A DNA stretch of 64,000 bases. It comes from Massilia sp. BJB1822 (GTDB lineage: Bacteria > Pseudomonadota > Gammaproteobacteria > Burkholderiales > Burkholderiaceae_D). The stretch is taken from NCBI RefSeq assembly GCF_013369485.1, contig NZ_JABWEB010000001.1, positions 744,001-808,000 on the forward strand, in the 5' to 3' direction. Made by a program: the position numbers and the translations under genes. Shown one piece after another: positions 1 to 9,684 of the stretch. The notes below the pieces were generated by a model. The model did no database searches. It worked only from the letters and a program-made list of their open reading frames with translations, and was not told the DNA's origin. How positions within the stretch are numbered: the stretch's first letter is position 1; each line of letters starts with the position of its first letter.

Positions 1-911
1 AGCCGGCCCGCCAGTTCGCGCACGGCCTTGGCGCAAGGCACGCCTTCGGCCACATGGCCCAGTTCCTTGACGATGGCGTCCAGCGCCTTGCCCTGGGCCA
101 GGCCCAGGCCGACGCGCCGGTTGCGCGACAGGTCGCCGGTGCAGGTCAGGATCAGGTCGCCCATGCCAGTCAGGCCCATGAAGGTTTCCAGCTTGCCGCC
201 CAGCGTCGTGCCGAGGCGGGTGATTTCGGCCAGGCCGCGCGTGATCAGCGCGGCGCGCGCATTCAGACCCAGGCCCAGGCCGTCGGCCGCGCCGGTGGCG
301 ATGGCCAGCACATTCTTGACCGCGCCGCCCACTTCCACGCCCACCAGGTCGTCGCTCGAATACACGCGCATGGAGCCGCCGTGCACCGTGCCCACCACCA
401 GCTCGCACAGGGCGGGCGAAGCGCTGGCAATGGTCAGCGCGCAAGGCAGGCCGCGCGCCACTTCCTGCGCGAACGAGGGGCCGGACAGGGCGCCGCCGGG
501 AATGGCGCCGCCCAGGACTTCAGCGAAAATCTGGTGCGGCAGCAGGCCGGTTTCGTATTCGAAGCCCTTGCACAGCCAGACCAGGTTGGGGATGGCGCGT
601 CCCTTGAGCGCCTGCAGCAGCGGGCGCAGGCCGGCCACCGGGCAGGCCGCGATCAGCAAGCCGTCGCTGCCGGCATAGGCCACGGCGGCGTCGAAATCGG
701 CGCTCACCTGCAGGCTGTCCGGCAGCGGGAAGCCGGGCAGGTAGGCGCTGTTCTCACGCGCGGCGGCCATAGCCTGCATGTCGGCGCCATTGCGGCCCCA
801 CAGCAGCACATCGTGGCGGGCGGCGACGGCGATCGCCACCGCCGTGCCCCAGGCGCCCGCGCCCAGGACCGCGACCTTGCGCCGTGGCGCCGTAGTTTGA
901 CTTGCCTGCAT
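1..911 (-). CDS. gpsA: Glycerol-3-phosphate dehydrogenase [NAD(P)+], 3' end cut by window edge
   Basis: Cytoplasmic enzyme that reduces dihydroxyacetone phosphate to sn-glycerol-3-phosphate for phospholipid synthesis. The reverse strand opens with ATG at 911 and carries an N-terminal Rossmann dinucleotide motif, [10 protein letters not shown], about 14 residues in. Further on are the family's [14 protein letters not shown] stretch, the [13 protein letters not shown] stretch with the catalytic lysine, and [20 protein letters not shown]. About 303 codons are visible of a usual ~330, so only the C-terminal end is missing. It lies 2 nt downstream of the SH3-domain gene and in the gpsA-secB-grxC neighbourhood common in betaproteobacteria. 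Identification is secure. Confidence 0.95.
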   Translation of the reverse strand, partial: MQASQTTAPRRKVAVLGAGAWGTAVAIAVAARHDVLLWGRNGADMQAMAAARENSAYLPGFPLPDSLQVSADFDAAVAYAGSDGLLIAACPVAGLRPLLQALKGRAIPNLVWLCKGFEYETGLLPHQIFAEVLGGAIPGGALSGPSFAQEVARGLPCALTIASASPALCELVVGTVHGGSMRVYSSDDLVGVEVGGAVKNVLAIATGAADGLGLGLNARAALITRGLAEITRLGTTLGGKLETFMGLTGMGDLILTCTGDLSRNRRVGLGLAQGKALDAIVKELGHVAEGVPCAKAVRELAGR

Positions 912-913
912 AT

Positions 914-1363
914 TCAATTGCCCCAGACTTCGCTGCTTTTCACATAGCCGGTCAGGCCGTCGCGGTGGCGCACCTTGAACCAGCCGTTGCCGCCCGCTTC
1001 CGCCAGCTCCAGCAGCACGCCCTTGTCGGCGCTGAAGACGATGGCCGCGCCATCTTCGGCGGCGGCGCGCACCTTGGCGTTCGGCACGCGCACCATCAGG
1101 GTGCGCTTGGCGCTCAGGCCGCGCGCCTCGGTCCAGGCCAGGTCGCCGCTGGCGTCGCGCACCTTGACCCAGTCGCCGTAAGTGAGCACCACTTCGAGCG
1201 GGGCGCCGCGCGGCACCACGAACAGTTTGCCGCCCTTGGTCGATGGCGCGTCATACAGCACGGCGGGCGCTGCGCCCACCGATTTGAAGTCGAGCGCGCT
1301 GCTCGCGGCGCTGGCCAGCAGGCAGGCGGCCCCCAATATCAAACGGGAAACGGTCGTTACCAA
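914..1363 (-). CDS. Secreted protein with two bacterial SH3 domains
   Basis: Predicted 149-residue exported protein. A signal peptide ([20 protein letters not shown], cleavage near the following SALD) precedes two SH3-like repeats at roughly residues 25-85 and 85-149, visible as the paired patterns [15 protein letters not shown] and [15 protein letters not shown]. Such domains usually bind peptidoglycan or partner proteins; no enzyme motif is seen. I chose the TTG at 1363 because the longer GTG start (1393) lies inside a terminator-like hairpin and would put charged, non-signal sequence in front of the signal peptide; a GAG-rich ribosome site precedes the TTG. It sits between secB and gpsA. 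The role is unknown. Confidence 0.75.
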   Translation of the reverse strand: MVTTVSRLILGAACLLASAASSALDFKSVGAAPAVLYDAPSTKGGKLFVVPRGAPLEVVLTYGDWVKVRDASGDLAWTEARGLSAKRTLMVRVPNAKVRAAAEDGAAIVFSADKGVLLELAEAGGNGWFKVRHRDGLTGYVKSSEVWGN

Positions 1364-1371
1364 ATTGTTCT

Positions 1372-1403
1372 CGCAAAAATAAGCAAAGGCCACGAGGGCC
1401 TTT
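1372..1403 (-). terminator. Hairpin plus T-rich tail after secB
   Basis: On the minus strand AAAGGCC pairs with GGCCTTT around a 5-nt loop (1385-1403), followed by a T-rich stretch (1372-1384). It could end or attenuate secB transcription before the SH3 gene. A second perfect 8-bp inverted repeat, CCGCCAGC/GCTGGCGG, lies just upstream at 1415-1433. The T run is interrupted, so leaky termination is more likely than a full stop. Confidence 0.5.
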
Positions 1404-1455
1404 GAAATACGGCGCCGCCAGCTTGGCTGGCGGTGCAGGAAAGAGCGCGACAGGA

Positions 1456-1938
1456 TTACTGTACGGTCGCGCTGCCGTCGGCGGCCGCGGTGGCGGCTTG
1501 CTGTTCGGCGATCGCTTGCAGACGCTGCTGGTAGAACACTTCGAAGTTGATCTCAGCCAGGTGCACAGGCGGGAAGCCGGCGCGGGTGATCATGTCGGCG
1601 ATGTTGGCGCGCAGGTATGGATACACGATGTTCGGGCAGCCGATGCCGAGCAGCGGGTCCAGCTGTTCGGCTGGGATATTGCGCGCTTCGAAGATGCCGG
1701 CTTGCTTGCCTTCGACCAGGAAAGCCACTTTGTCCTTGACCTTGGCGGTCACGGTGATGGTCACGGTCGATTCGTAGATGCCTTCGGCCAGCGGCTCGGC
1801 GCCCACGTCCAGCGCCACTTCGATGGTCGGCGCATCCTGTTCCAGGAAGATGGCTGGGGAGTTCGGCTGTTCCAGCGACATGTCTTTCAGGTAGACGCGT
1901 TGGATTTGGAATACGGGTTGCAGGTTTTCGTCAGACAT
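1456..1938 (-). CDS. secB: Protein-export chaperone SecB
   Basis: Cytosolic homotetrameric chaperone that keeps preproteins unfolded and hands them to SecA. The 160-residue product matches family length. It shows the typical opening ([22 protein letters not shown]), the [15 protein letters not shown]... [23 protein letters not shown] core, and the conserved [37 protein letters not shown] end, in which the Cys-Pro-Asn-x-x-[YF]-Pro-Tyr block is diagnostic. The C-terminal tail is alanine-rich. The ATG at 1938 starts directly with MSDENLQP, the normal start for the family. It lies downstream of grxC on the same strand after a gap of about 170 nt. Confidence 0.97.
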   Translation of the reverse strand: MSDENLQPVFQIQRVYLKDMSLEQPNSPAIFLEQDAPTIEVALDVGAEPLAEGIYESTVTITVTAKVKDKVAFLVEGKQAGIFEARNIPAEQLDPLLGIGCPNIVYPYLRANIADMITRAGFPPVHLAEINFEVFYQQRLQAIAEQQAATAAADGSATVQ

Positions 1939-2109
1939 GGAAACGCTTTCGATGTGATAGGGGCTCGACGCCCGGATATGGTTTAAGTGCTTGGCCAGGC
2001 TTGGCAGCCCAAATCAAACGCGACGGCAATTGTATCAAAACCAATATGGCTGCCAACGTTTTCCGCCCTGCGGCATGGCGTTGGCTTGATCCATCTTGCT
2101 ATCTGGTGC

Positions 2110-2373
2110 TTATTGGCCGTTTAACAAGGGGGTCAGACCGCCTGCCTGGTCCAGCGCGTGCAGGTCGTCGAAACCGCCCACATGGGTCTCGCCGATATAG
2201 ATTTGCGGCACGGTGCGGCGGCCGGTCTTTTCCATCATCAGCTGGCGCTGGGCCGGGTCGAGATCGACGCGGATCTTGTCGATCTGCGTCACGCCCTTGG
2301 CTTCCAGCAGGCGCTCGGCGCGCACGCAGTAGGGGCAAACGGCGGTGGTGTACATCGTGACATTCGCGGTCAT
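2110..2373 (-). CDS. grxC: Glutaredoxin 3
   Basis: Small glutathione-dependent thiol oxidoreductase of 87 residues. The dithiol active site CPYC is at residues 13-16, after the strand VTMYTTAV. The family's TVPQIYIG cis-proline loop and the GGFDDLHALDQAG glutathione-binding stretch follow. It donates electrons to ribonucleotide reductase and reduces mixed disulfides in the cytoplasm. It lies 28 nt downstream of the rhodanese gene and upstream of secB, the usual order in related bacteria, which suggests a thiol-chemistry pair. Confidence 0.95.
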   Translation of the reverse strand: MTANVTMYTTAVCPYCVRAERLLEAKGVTQIDKIRVDLDPAQRQLMMEKTGRRTVPQIYIGETHVGGFDDLHALDQAGGLTPLLNGQ

Positions 2374-2401
2374 GGCGGATTCCTTGTTTTCTTGAACGTG
2401 C

Positions 2402-2803
2402 TTATTTTTTCAGCGGCAGGCCTTGGCTTTGCCAGGCGGCTTGGCCGCCTTCGAGCGCGACCACATCGCCGAAACCGGCTTTGCCCAGGATGCTGGCGGC
2501 GGCCGGAGCGCGCGCGCCTTTTTCGCATACGACGACAATGGTCTTGCTCTTGAACTTCTCCAGCTCGCCGCTGCGCTTGGCCAGCTCGGCCACCGGGATA
2601 TGCTTGGCATCCGGCAGATGGCCGCCGGCAAAGGCTGCCGCGTCGCGTACATCCACAATGGTGGCTTTACCGCGGTTTATCAACTGCGTCACCTCCAGCG
2701 GGGTGGCTTTTTTCCCGCGCTGGGTGAGGAGTGGAGCGAGCAGGGCGCCGCCCGACAACACGACGATGGCGATCAGAAAAATATGGTCAAGAATGAATTT
2801 CAC
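2402..2803 (-). CDS. Membrane-anchored rhodanese-like protein
   Basis: A 133-residue protein with one N-terminal transmembrane helix (about residues 3-22, ILDHIFLIAIVVLSGGALLA) followed by a single rhodanese domain (about 35-130). The active-site loop reads CEKGARA with a cysteine in the persulfide-accepting position. The CDC25-like start of the domain, IVDVRDAAAFAGGHLPDA, is clear. Members of this family move sulfane sulfur or act as redox partners at the inner membrane face. I chose the GTG at 2803 because upstream in-frame codons would add charged residues ahead of the anchor. A TATAAT-like box on the minus strand at 2834-2839 would give a roughly 30-nt leader. It is divergent from gpmA. 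Confidence 0.85.
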   Translation of the reverse strand: MKFILDHIFLIAIVVLSGGALLAPLLTQRGKKATPLEVTQLINRGKATIVDVRDAAAFAGGHLPDAKHIPVAELAKRSGELEKFKSKTIVVVCEKGARAPAAASILGKAGFGDVVALEGGQAAWQSQGLPLKK

Positions 2804-2918
2804 GGTTTTCCAATGGTTGAACTGAATCCGCGCATTATAAAATAGAAGCTTGAAGCCAGGCTCAAGCCGCATCGCCTAGCACTTTCCACCCATTTCCCTT
2901 ACTTTTAAAGATTGCTCT

Positions 2919-3665
2919 ATGTACAAAATTGTTTTCATGCGTCATGGCGAATCCACCTGGAATCTGGAAAACCGCTTTACCGGCTGGACCGATGTGGACC
3001 TGACCGAAAAAGGCGTGGGCGAAGCCAAGATCGCCGGCCAGGTGCTGAAGGAAGCCGGTTTCAAGTTCGACCTGGCTTACACCTCGGTACTCAAGCGCGC
3101 CATCCGCACCCTGTGGCTGACCCTGGACGAGATGGACCTGATGTACCTGCCGATCAAGCATGACTGGCGCCTGAACGAGCGCCACTACGGCGCCCTGCAA
3201 GGCCTGGACAAGGGCGAAACCGCCGCCAAATACGGCGACGCGCAAGTGCTGGTCTGGCGCCGCAGCTATGACACCCCGCCGCCGGCGCTGGAAGCGGGCG
3301 ACGACCGAGCCTCCTTCAACGACCCGCGCTACGCCGGTCTGCCAAAGGACAGCATCCCGCTGACCGAATGCCTGAAAGACACCGTGGCGCGCGTGATGCC
3401 GGCCTGGGACGACGAAATCGCCCCGGCCATCCGCGCCGGCAAGCAGATCATCATCTCAGCCCACGGCAACAGCTTGCGTGCCCTGATCAAGATGCTGGAC
3501 GGGATCAGCGACGAGGAAATCGTCGGCCTGAACATCCCCAACGGCCAGCCCCTGGTGTATGAACTGGACGCCGACCTGAAGCCGATCCGCCACTACTATC
3601 TGGGCGACGCCGCCGCCATCGCCGCCGCGCAAGCCGCTGTGGCCAACCAGGGCAAGGCGAAGTAA
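2919..3665 (+). CDS. gpmA: 2,3-bisphosphoglycerate-dependent phosphoglycerate mutase
   Basis: Glycolytic/gluconeogenic enzyme interconverting 3- and 2-phosphoglycerate in the cytoplasm. The 248-residue product has the phosphohistidine motif FMRHGES near the N-terminus (His8) and matches dPGM length. The substrate-binding stretches [22 protein letters not shown] and the second catalytic histidine in [13 protein letters not shown] are all present. It starts a plus-strand block, followed 6 nt later by the EnvC-like gene, then ctpA and moeB; gpmA-envC-ctpA adjacency is common in proteobacteria. No strong ribosome site precedes the ATG. Confidence 0.97.
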   Translation: MYKIVFMRHGESTWNLENRFTGWTDVDLTEKGVGEAKIAGQVLKEAGFKFDLAYTSVLKRAIRTLWLTLDEMDLMYLPIKHDWRLNERHYGALQGLDKGETAAKYGDAQVLVWRRSYDTPPPALEAGDDRASFNDPRYAGLPKDSIPLTECLKDTVARVMPAWDDEIAPAIRAGKQIIISAHGNSLRALIKMLDGISDEEIVGLNIPNGQPLVYELDADLKPIRHYYLGDAAAIAAAQAAVANQGKAK

Positions 3666-3671
3666 AACCCG

Positions 3672-5180
3672 ATGATGCAGTTCTTCACCCGCCGCGCCGG
3701 CGCGCGGCGCGGGCTGTCCCTGCTGCTGGCCGCCTTGTTGGCGGGGCTGGCGGCCGGGCCGGCCGGCGCCGCGCCCCGTCCCACGGAGCGCAGCAAGCAA
3801 AAGCAGGCCGCCGAAACCGAACGCAATGCGCTGCAGCAGAAGCTGACGGCGCTCAAGCGCGACATCAGCAAGACCGAGAGCGCCAAGGACGACGCGGCCG
3901 ACACGCTGGCCGAATCGGAGGAGGCGATCTCCAACGCCAACCGTTCGCTGCGCGAGCTGGCTGCCGAGCAGGGCGAGACCAATGCCCGCCTGCAGCAGCT
4001 GGGCGCCGAGCATGCGCGCCTGCAGGGCGTGACGGCGCAGCAGAAGCAGCAGCTGGCCAAGCTGCTGCGCGAGCAATACGTGGCAGGCAATGAAGACCGC
4101 ATCAAGCTGCTGCTGTCGGGCGACAACCCGAACCGCATCAACCGCGAACTGCAATTGATGGCCTATGTGTCGCAGGCCCAGGCGCGTCTGCTGGAATCGC
4201 TGCGCGCCAATCTGAAAGCGGTGGAAAGCAATCAGGCCGAGGCGCAGAACGCCAAGGATGAGCTGGAAGAAATCGCGCAGGAAGAACGCCAGCAGAAAAG
4301 CGTGCTGGAACAGGAAAAGGCGCGCCGCGCCGGCCTCTTGACCCAGCTGTCGAAAAAGCTGGTGGCCCAGCGCAAGGAAGCGGGCGATCTGGAACGCGAC
4401 GAGCAGCGCATGTCCGGCCTGATCGAACGCCTGAACAAACTGATCGAAGAGCAGGCGCGCGCCGCCGCCGCCGAGACGAAACGCCAGGAGCAATTGGCCG
4501 CCGCGCGCGCCGCCAAGGCCAAGGCGGATGCCGAAGCGAAGGCGCTGGCCCTGGCCCGCGCCAAGGCCGCCAAGGAAGAGCGCGAGCGCCTGGCCCAGCA
4601 AAACCGCAAGCCGGGCGCCAAGCCGTCCGAGACCCGGCCGGTGGAGCCGAAACCGGCCGAAAAACCGTTCAAACCCGACCCGATCGACGCCGACGAGCCG
4701 AAAGTGGCGGCGCGCACGCCGGAACCGGCGCCGCAGCCGGCCGCCCGTCCCTCCGAGATCGCGCTGGCTCCGGCCGCGCCGGACGGCGCTTTCGCCGCCC
4801 TCAAGGGCCAGATGCGGCCACCGGTGGCGGGCAAGCTGGCGGCGCGCTTTGGCGCGCGGCGCGGCGATGGCCCGAGCTGGAAGGGCGTCTTCATCCGCTC
4901 CGGCGAAGGGGCGGAAGTGCATGCCGTGGCAGGCGGGCGCGTGGTCTTCGCCAACTGGCTGCGTGGCTTCGGCAATCTGATCGTGATCGACCATGGCGGC
5001 CAGTATATGAGCGTGTATGGCTTTAACGAGAGCCTGCTGAAACGTCCGGGCGACGTGGTCAGGGCCGGCGATCCTATCGCCGCTGTGGGAAACACCGGTG
5101 GCAACGAGGAAACCGGTTTATACTTTGAGTTAAGGCATCAGGGCCGGGCATTCGACCCCGCCGGGTGGGTGAAATTCTAA
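3672..5180 (+). CDS. envC: EnvC-like murein hydrolase activator (degenerate M23/LytM)
   Basis: Periplasmic divisome factor expected to activate amidases during septum splitting. The 502-residue product has a signal peptide ending near AGPAGAA, a long coiled coil (about residues 40-300, rich in E, K, A and Q), a proline-rich linker, and a C-terminal LytM domain (about 380-502). The LytM zinc ligands are not conserved: the usual YAHLS is YGFNES here and the final HxH position reads LYFELRH, with Tyr in the first place. This matches EnvC, which activates amidases and is not itself a hydrolase. The coiled coil and loss of metal ligands argue against an active endopeptidase. It lies 16 nt before ctpA. 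Confidence 0.9.
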   Translation: MMQFFTRRAGARRGLSLLLAALLAGLAAGPAGAAPRPTERSKQKQAAETERNALQQKLTALKRDISKTESAKDDAADTLAESEEAISNANRSLRELAAEQGETNARLQQLGAEHARLQGVTAQQKQQLAKLLREQYVAGNEDRIKLLLSGDNPNRINRELQLMAYVSQAQARLLESLRANLKAVESNQAEAQNAKDELEEIAQEERQQKSVLEQEKARRAGLLTQLSKKLVAQRKEAGDLERDEQRMSGLIERLNKLIEEQARAAAAETKRQEQLAAARAAKAKADAEAKALALARAKAAKEERERLAQQNRKPGAKPSETRPVEPKPAEKPFKPDPIDADEPKVAARTPEPAPQPAARPSEIALAPAAPDGAFAALKGQMRPPVAGKLAARFGARRGDGPSWKGVFIRSGEGAEVHAVAGGRVVFANWLRGFGNLIVIDHGGQYMSVYGFNESLLKRPGDVVRAGDPIAAVGNTGGNEETGLYFELRHQGRAFDPAGWVKF

Positions 5181-5196
5181 AGGCGCGGAAAGCATA

Positions 5197-6642
5197 ATGG
5201 GCAACAAGTTCAAAAGCATGGGCCTGATCGGCCTCGGTATGGTGGCTGGCGTGGCCGCTTCTATGCAGTTTTCCGCCATTGCGCAGAAATCTGGCACGCC
5301 CTTGCCGCTCGAGGAGCTGCGCCAGCTGTCCGACGTCTTCGGTCTGATCAAATCCGACTACGTGGAAGACGTGGACGACAAGAAGCTGGTGCAGGAAGCG
5401 ATCGCCGGCATGGTGTCCTCGCTCGACCCGCACTCGGTTTACCTGGACAAGAAAGCCTTCAAGGAGATGCGCGAATCGGTGCAGGGCAAGTTTGTCGGCA
5501 TCGGCATCGAGGTGGGCATGGAAGACGGCTATGTGAAAGTCGTCTCGCCGATCGAGGATTCGCCCGCCTTCAAGGCCGGCATCAAGGCCGGCGACCTGAT
5601 CACCCGCATCGACAACGCGCCCATGAAGGGCTTGTCGCTGGACGAGGCGATCAAGAAAATGCGCGGCGAGCCGCACACCAAGCTGGTGCTGACCCTGTCG
5701 CGCAAGGGCGAGGACAAGCCGGTGGTGGTGCCCGTGGTGCGCGAGGAAATCCGCGTGCAGAGCGTGAAGGCGAAGATGGTGGAGCCGGATTATGCCTGGC
5801 TGCGCATCTCCCAGTTCCAGGAACCGACGGTGGAAGACATGGCGAAGAAAGTCACCGCCCTGTACGCCCAGAACCCGAATATCAAGGGCATGGTGCTGGA
5901 CCTGCGCAACGATCCGGGCGGCGTGGTGCCGGGCGCGATCGGCGTCTCGGCCGCCTTCCTGCCCAAGGACGTGGTGGTGGTCTCCACCAACGGCCAGCTG
6001 CTCGATTCCAAGCAGACCCTGTATGCCCGTCCCGAATTCTATGCCGGCCGCCACCCTGGCGACCCGCTGCAAAAACTGCCGGCCGCGCTGAAATCCGTGC
6101 CGCTGGTGGTGCTGGTCAATTCCGGCTCGGCTTCCGCCTCCGAGATCGTGGCCGGCGCCCTGCAGGACTACAAGCGCGCCACCATCATGGGCAGCCAGAC
6201 CTTCGGCAAGGGCTCGGTGCAGACCCTGCGCCAGCTGACCGCCGATACCGCCGTCAAGCTGACCACCGCGCGCTACTATACGCCGAACGGCCGCGCCATC
6301 CAGGCCAAGGGCATCGTGCCGGATATGGCGATCGACGATACGGTTGACGGCGAAGGCCTGGACAGCCTGCGCCTGCGCGAAGCCGACCTGGAAAAGCATC
6401 TGGCCAACGGCAATGGCGAGGAAGAAGTGAAGAGCCGCAACGGCCGCGTCGATGAGCTGGAGGAAGAGCAGCGCATCCTGGCCCTGGCCAAGAAGCACAA
6501 GCCGATCGAATTCGGCAGCAAGGAAGACTTCCCGCTGGCCCAGGCTTTGAACCACCTGAAAGGCTTGCCGGTCAAGCTGGCCAAGGCGGACGCCCCCGTG
6601 GCAGCCGCCGCCAAACCGGAAGAGAAGGCGGCGAAGAAATAA
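5197..6642 (+). CDS. ctpA: Carboxyl-terminal processing protease, S41 family
   Basis: Periplasmic serine protease of 481 residues that trims C-termini or degrades envelope proteins. An N-terminal signal/anchor (about residues 5-28) is followed by the S41 N-terminal helices, a PDZ domain (about 95-180, with GIGIEVGMEDG and AGIKAGDLI), and the protease domain. The catalytic serine lies in NSGSASASEIVAGALQD and the lysine in FGKGSVQ, which forms the Ser-Lys dyad. The C-terminal tail is charged and lysine/alanine-rich. Its position directly after envC suggests a joint role in cell-wall turnover, as proposed for other CtpA-EnvC pairs; that link is inferred. Confidence 0.93.
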   Translation: MGNKFKSMGLIGLGMVAGVAASMQFSAIAQKSGTPLPLEELRQLSDVFGLIKSDYVEDVDDKKLVQEAIAGMVSSLDPHSVYLDKKAFKEMRESVQGKFVGIGIEVGMEDGYVKVVSPIEDSPAFKAGIKAGDLITRIDNAPMKGLSLDEAIKKMRGEPHTKLVLTLSRKGEDKPVVVPVVREEIRVQSVKAKMVEPDYAWLRISQFQEPTVEDMAKKVTALYAQNPNIKGMVLDLRNDPGGVVPGAIGVSAAFLPKDVVVVSTNGQLLDSKQTLYARPEFYAGRHPGDPLQKLPAALKSVPLVVLVNSGSASASEIVAGALQDYKRATIMGSQTFGKGSVQTLRQLTADTAVKLTTARYYTPNGRAIQAKGIVPDMAIDDTVDGEGLDSLRLREADLEKHLANGNGEEEVKSRNGRVDELEEEQRILALAKKHKPIEFGSKEDFPLAQALNHLKGLPVKLAKADAPVAAAAKPEEKAAKK

Positions 6643-6645
6643 GCA

Positions 6646-7401
6646 ATGGATGACACCCAGCTGCTGCGCTATTCGCGCCATATCCTGCTCGATGAAATCG
6701 GCATCGAGGGCCAGCAGAAGCTGCTGGCGGCTAGGGTACTGATGATCGGCGCCGGCGGCCTGGGTTCGCCGGCCGCCATGTACCTGGCCTCGGCCGGCGT
6801 GGGCCGCCTGACCCTGGTCGACAACGATACGGTCGACCTCACCAATCTGCAGCGCCAGATCGCCCACACGACCGAGCGCGTGGGCCAGCCCAAGGCCGCG
6901 TCGGCGGCCCAGACCTTAAGCGCCATCAATCCCACCATCGCCATTGAAGCGCTGTGCGAACGCGCCGATGAGGCGCGCCTGCGCGAACTGGTGGCGCAGG
7001 CCGATGTGGTGCTCGACTGTACCGACAATTTCCAGACCCGCCATGCCGTCAACCGCGCCTGCGTGGCGCAGCGCGTGCCCCTCGTCTCGGGCGCCGTGAT
7101 CCGCTTCGATGGCCAGATCAGCGTCTTCGATCCGCGCGGCGGCGAGTTGCCCTGCTATTCCTGCCTGTTCCCGCAAGACCAGGCCTTCGAGGACGTGGCC
7201 TGTTCCACCATGGGCGTGTTCGCGCCGCTGGTGGGCGTGGTCGGCGCCATGCAGGCCGCCGAAGCGCTGAAGCTGCTGATGGGCATCGGCGAATCGCTGG
7301 CCGGCCGCCTGCTGCTGCTCGATGGCCTGCATATGGAATGGACCAGTATCCGTATCGCCCGCAACGCCGACTGTCCGGTGTGCGGCCAGCAGCACGCATA
7401 A
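6646..7401 (+). CDS. moeB: MoeB/ThiF-family adenylyltransferase (E1-like)
   Basis: Activates the C-terminal glycine of a ubiquitin-like sulfur carrier (MoaD or ThiS) by adenylation. The 251-residue protein carries the ATP-binding motif GAGGLGSPAAMYLASAGVG (about residues 36-54), the RQIAHT arginine region, the magnesium-binding DCTDNFQTR stretch, and two zinc-binding pairs, CYSC and CPVC. It has no rhodanese domain. The family name MoeB fits best by length; HesA or ThiF are possible alternatives, since no moa or thi genes lie nearby. Three nt separate it from ctpA, so it is probably cotranscribed. Confidence 0.88.
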   Translation: MDDTQLLRYSRHILLDEIGIEGQQKLLAARVLMIGAGGLGSPAAMYLASAGVGRLTLVDNDTVDLTNLQRQIAHTTERVGQPKAASAAQTLSAINPTIAIEALCERADEARLRELVAQADVVLDCTDNFQTRHAVNRACVAQRVPLVSGAVIRFDGQISVFDPRGGELPCYSCLFPQDQAFEDVACSTMGVFAPLVGVVGAMQAAEALKLLMGIGESLAGRLLLLDGLHMEWTSIRIARNADCPVCGQQHA

Positions 7402-7433
7402 AAAACCTAAACCCCTCTCAGGAGACGAGACCG

Positions 7434-9557
7434 ATGAAGCGAGTTCCCGCAGTATTGGCGCTGGCGATCGCCAGTGCCTTTGGCGCGCAGGCGCAGGCAG
7501 CACAGACGACGAAGTATCTGATCCTTGCCGAAAACGGCAAGCAGACCGGCGAACAGGTGGTCGAGCGCGGGGACGATGGCCTGACCAAGGTGCGCTTCAT
7601 CTACAAGGACAATGGCCGCGGCCCGGAGCTGAACGAGGAATTCCGCCTGGCTGCCGACGGCACCATGACGTCTTATGCGGTGAAAGGCAGCTCGACCTTC
7701 GGTTCGGTGGTGGATGAGCGTTTCGCGCGCGAGGGCCGCCAAGCCAGTTGGAAGTCGACCACGGAGCAGGGCAGCACCAGCGTGGACGGCGCCGCCATCT
7801 ATGTGCCGCTGAACTCCAGCTTTGAAGTGACGTCGGCCTCGATCACGGCGCTGGCGGCAGCAGGCGACCAATTGCCGCTGCTGCCTTCGGGCACGCTGAG
7901 CCAGCGCAAGCTGGACGAGGTGCAGGTGGTCAGTGCCGACGGCAAGACCCAGACCGTGCAACTGCTGGCCCAGACCGGCCTTGGCCTGTCGCCGCAATTC
8001 TACTGGGCCACCACGGGCGAGAAGCCGCGCCTGTTCGCGGTGGTGGTGCCGGGCGCCTTCACGGCGGTGGAAGAGGGCTGGCAAGCCAGCGGCAAGCTGC
8101 TGGGCGAGCGTCAGCAGAAGGCCGAGGACCAGATGCTGGTGGAACTGGCGGCCAAGCTGCAGCATCCGCTGCCCGGCCTGACCGTGGTGCGCAATGCGCG
8201 CGTCTTCGACAGCGAGAAGGCGGTGCTGGGCGCGGCCTCCGATGTGTATGTGCTGCGCGGCCGCATCACCGCTGTGCTGCCGGCCGGCTCGCCGGTGCGC
8301 GGCGCGGTGGCCGAGATCGACGCCGCCGGCCGCGTGCTGCTGCCCGGCCTGTTCGATATGCACGGCCATGTGGGGCGCTGGGAAGGCGGCCTGAATCTGG
8401 CGGCCGGCGTGACCACGGTGCGCGATATGGGCAACGACAACGCCAAGATGCAGCAGATCCTGGACGGCACGGCGGCCGGTCGCCTGCTGTCGCCGCAGGT
8501 GGTGCCGGCCGGCTTCCTGGAAGGGGAAAGCCCGTATTCGGCGAATAGCGGCTTCGTGATCAAGAATCTGGAGCAGGCCAAGAACGCCATCGACTGGTAT
8601 ACCGAGCATGGCTACCCGCAGCTGAAGATCTATAACTCCTTCCCCAAAGCCATTCTGAAGGAGACGGTGGCCTATGCCCACCAGCGCGGCTTGCGCGTCT
8701 CCGGCCACATCCCGGCCGGCCTGCGCGCCCAGGATGCGCTGGATGCCGGCTATGACGAGATCCAGCACATCAACCAGGTGATGCTGAACTTCCTGGTCAC
8801 GCCGGCCACGGAAACGCGCACTCTGGAACGCTTCATCCTGCCGTCGGAGAAAGTGGCGGGCCTGGACTTCGATTCGGCCGCGGTGCAGAAATTCATCGTC
8901 ACGCTGAAGAAAAAGCAGACCGTGATCGACCCGACCCTGGCCACCTTCGCCTTCCTCAAGCAGAAGGATGGCGAGATGAACGAGCCGTTCGCGCCGATCG
9001 CCAAGCATATGCCGCCCGATGTGCAGCGCGGCTTCCACGTCGGCACCATGAAAATCGCCGACGAGGCGACCCTGCAGCGCTACCGCAAGTCCTACGCCAA
9101 GATGGTGGAATTCGTCGGCCGCCTGCACCGCGCCGGCGTGCCGATCGTGGCCGGCACCGACGAACTGGCCGGCTTCACCCTGCAGGCCGAGCTGGAAATG
9201 CTGGTGAAAGCGGGCCTGAAACCGGTTGAAGCCTTGCAAATCGCTACCCGCAACGGTGCGCGCTACACCCGCACCAGCCATGAACGCGGCAGCGTCACGC
9301 CGGGCAAACTGGCCGACCTGGTGCTGGTCGATGGCGACCCGACCAAGGATATCGGCGATGTGCGCAAGGTGGCGGCGGTCATCACGCGCGGCTATCTGAT
9401 CTACCCGCAGGAGGTGGATCAGGCGCTGGGCATCCAGCCGTTTGTGGCGGCGGCGCCGCAGCTGAAGGCGCGGGAAGCAGTGTCCAGCAATATCGCGGCG
9501 GGCGGCAACGAGGCGGCTTTGCAGCGCATTTCGGCCGGCGCCCGCCAGCGCGATTGA
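7434..9557 (+). CDS. Secreted metal-dependent amidohydrolase
   Basis: Predicted periplasmic 707-residue hydrolase. A signal peptide (MKRVPAVLALAIASAFGAQAQA) is followed by an uncharacterised ~220-residue N-terminal region and then an imidazolonepropionase/prolidase-like amidohydrolase domain. The metal site shows MHGH at about residue 308, SGHIPAG, the IQHINQ histidine, and GTDELAG with the catalytic aspartate. The C-terminal SVTPGKLADLVLVDGDP stretch is typical of the family. The start at 7434 follows an AGGAGA ribosome site 7 nt upstream; the longer ORF runs back into moeB and is unlikely. Substrate is unknown. It precedes the gsp operon, from which it is separated by about 125 nt. Confidence 0.88.
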   Translation: MKRVPAVLALAIASAFGAQAQAAQTTKYLILAENGKQTGEQVVERGDDGLTKVRFIYKDNGRGPELNEEFRLAADGTMTSYAVKGSSTFGSVVDERFAREGRQASWKSTTEQGSTSVDGAAIYVPLNSSFEVTSASITALAAAGDQLPLLPSGTLSQRKLDEVQVVSADGKTQTVQLLAQTGLGLSPQFYWATTGEKPRLFAVVVPGAFTAVEEGWQASGKLLGERQQKAEDQMLVELAAKLQHPLPGLTVVRNARVFDSEKAVLGAASDVYVLRGRITAVLPAGSPVRGAVAEIDAAGRVLLPGLFDMHGHVGRWEGGLNLAAGVTTVRDMGNDNAKMQQILDGTAAGRLLSPQVVPAGFLEGESPYSANSGFVIKNLEQAKNAIDWYTEHGYPQLKIYNSFPKAILKETVAYAHQRGLRVSGHIPAGLRAQDALDAGYDEIQHINQVMLNFLVTPATETRTLERFILPSEKVAGLDFDSAAVQKFIVTLKKKQTVIDPTLATFAFLKQKDGEMNEPFAPIAKHMPPDVQRGFHVGTMKIADEATLQRYRKSYAKMVEFVGRLHRAGVPIVAGTDELAGFTLQAELEMLVKAGLKPVEALQIATRNGARYTRTSHERGSVTPGKLADLVLVDGDPTKDIGDVRKVAAVITRGYLIYPQEVDQALGIQPFVAAAPQLKAREAVSSNIAAGGNEAALQRISAGARQRD

Positions 9558-9684
9558 GGCCCATCCGGCTGCCGCTGGCGGCCGGAGTGCAGGTCCGCAT
9601 GTTTTGCCATAGGCGGCGCGGCGATTCCGTCTTATACTTGTGGACCTGTCAATCTGTTCCGATTATCAACCCGAACCGTATCTT

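Noticed and set aside
1364..1393. GTG start for the SH3 protein
   Set aside because: It lies in a hairpin and adds residues that do not fit a signal peptide; the TTG at 1363 is preferred.
3672..5180. Active M23 endopeptidase
   Set aside because: Zinc ligands of the LytM site are replaced, so the protein is better explained as an EnvC-type activator.
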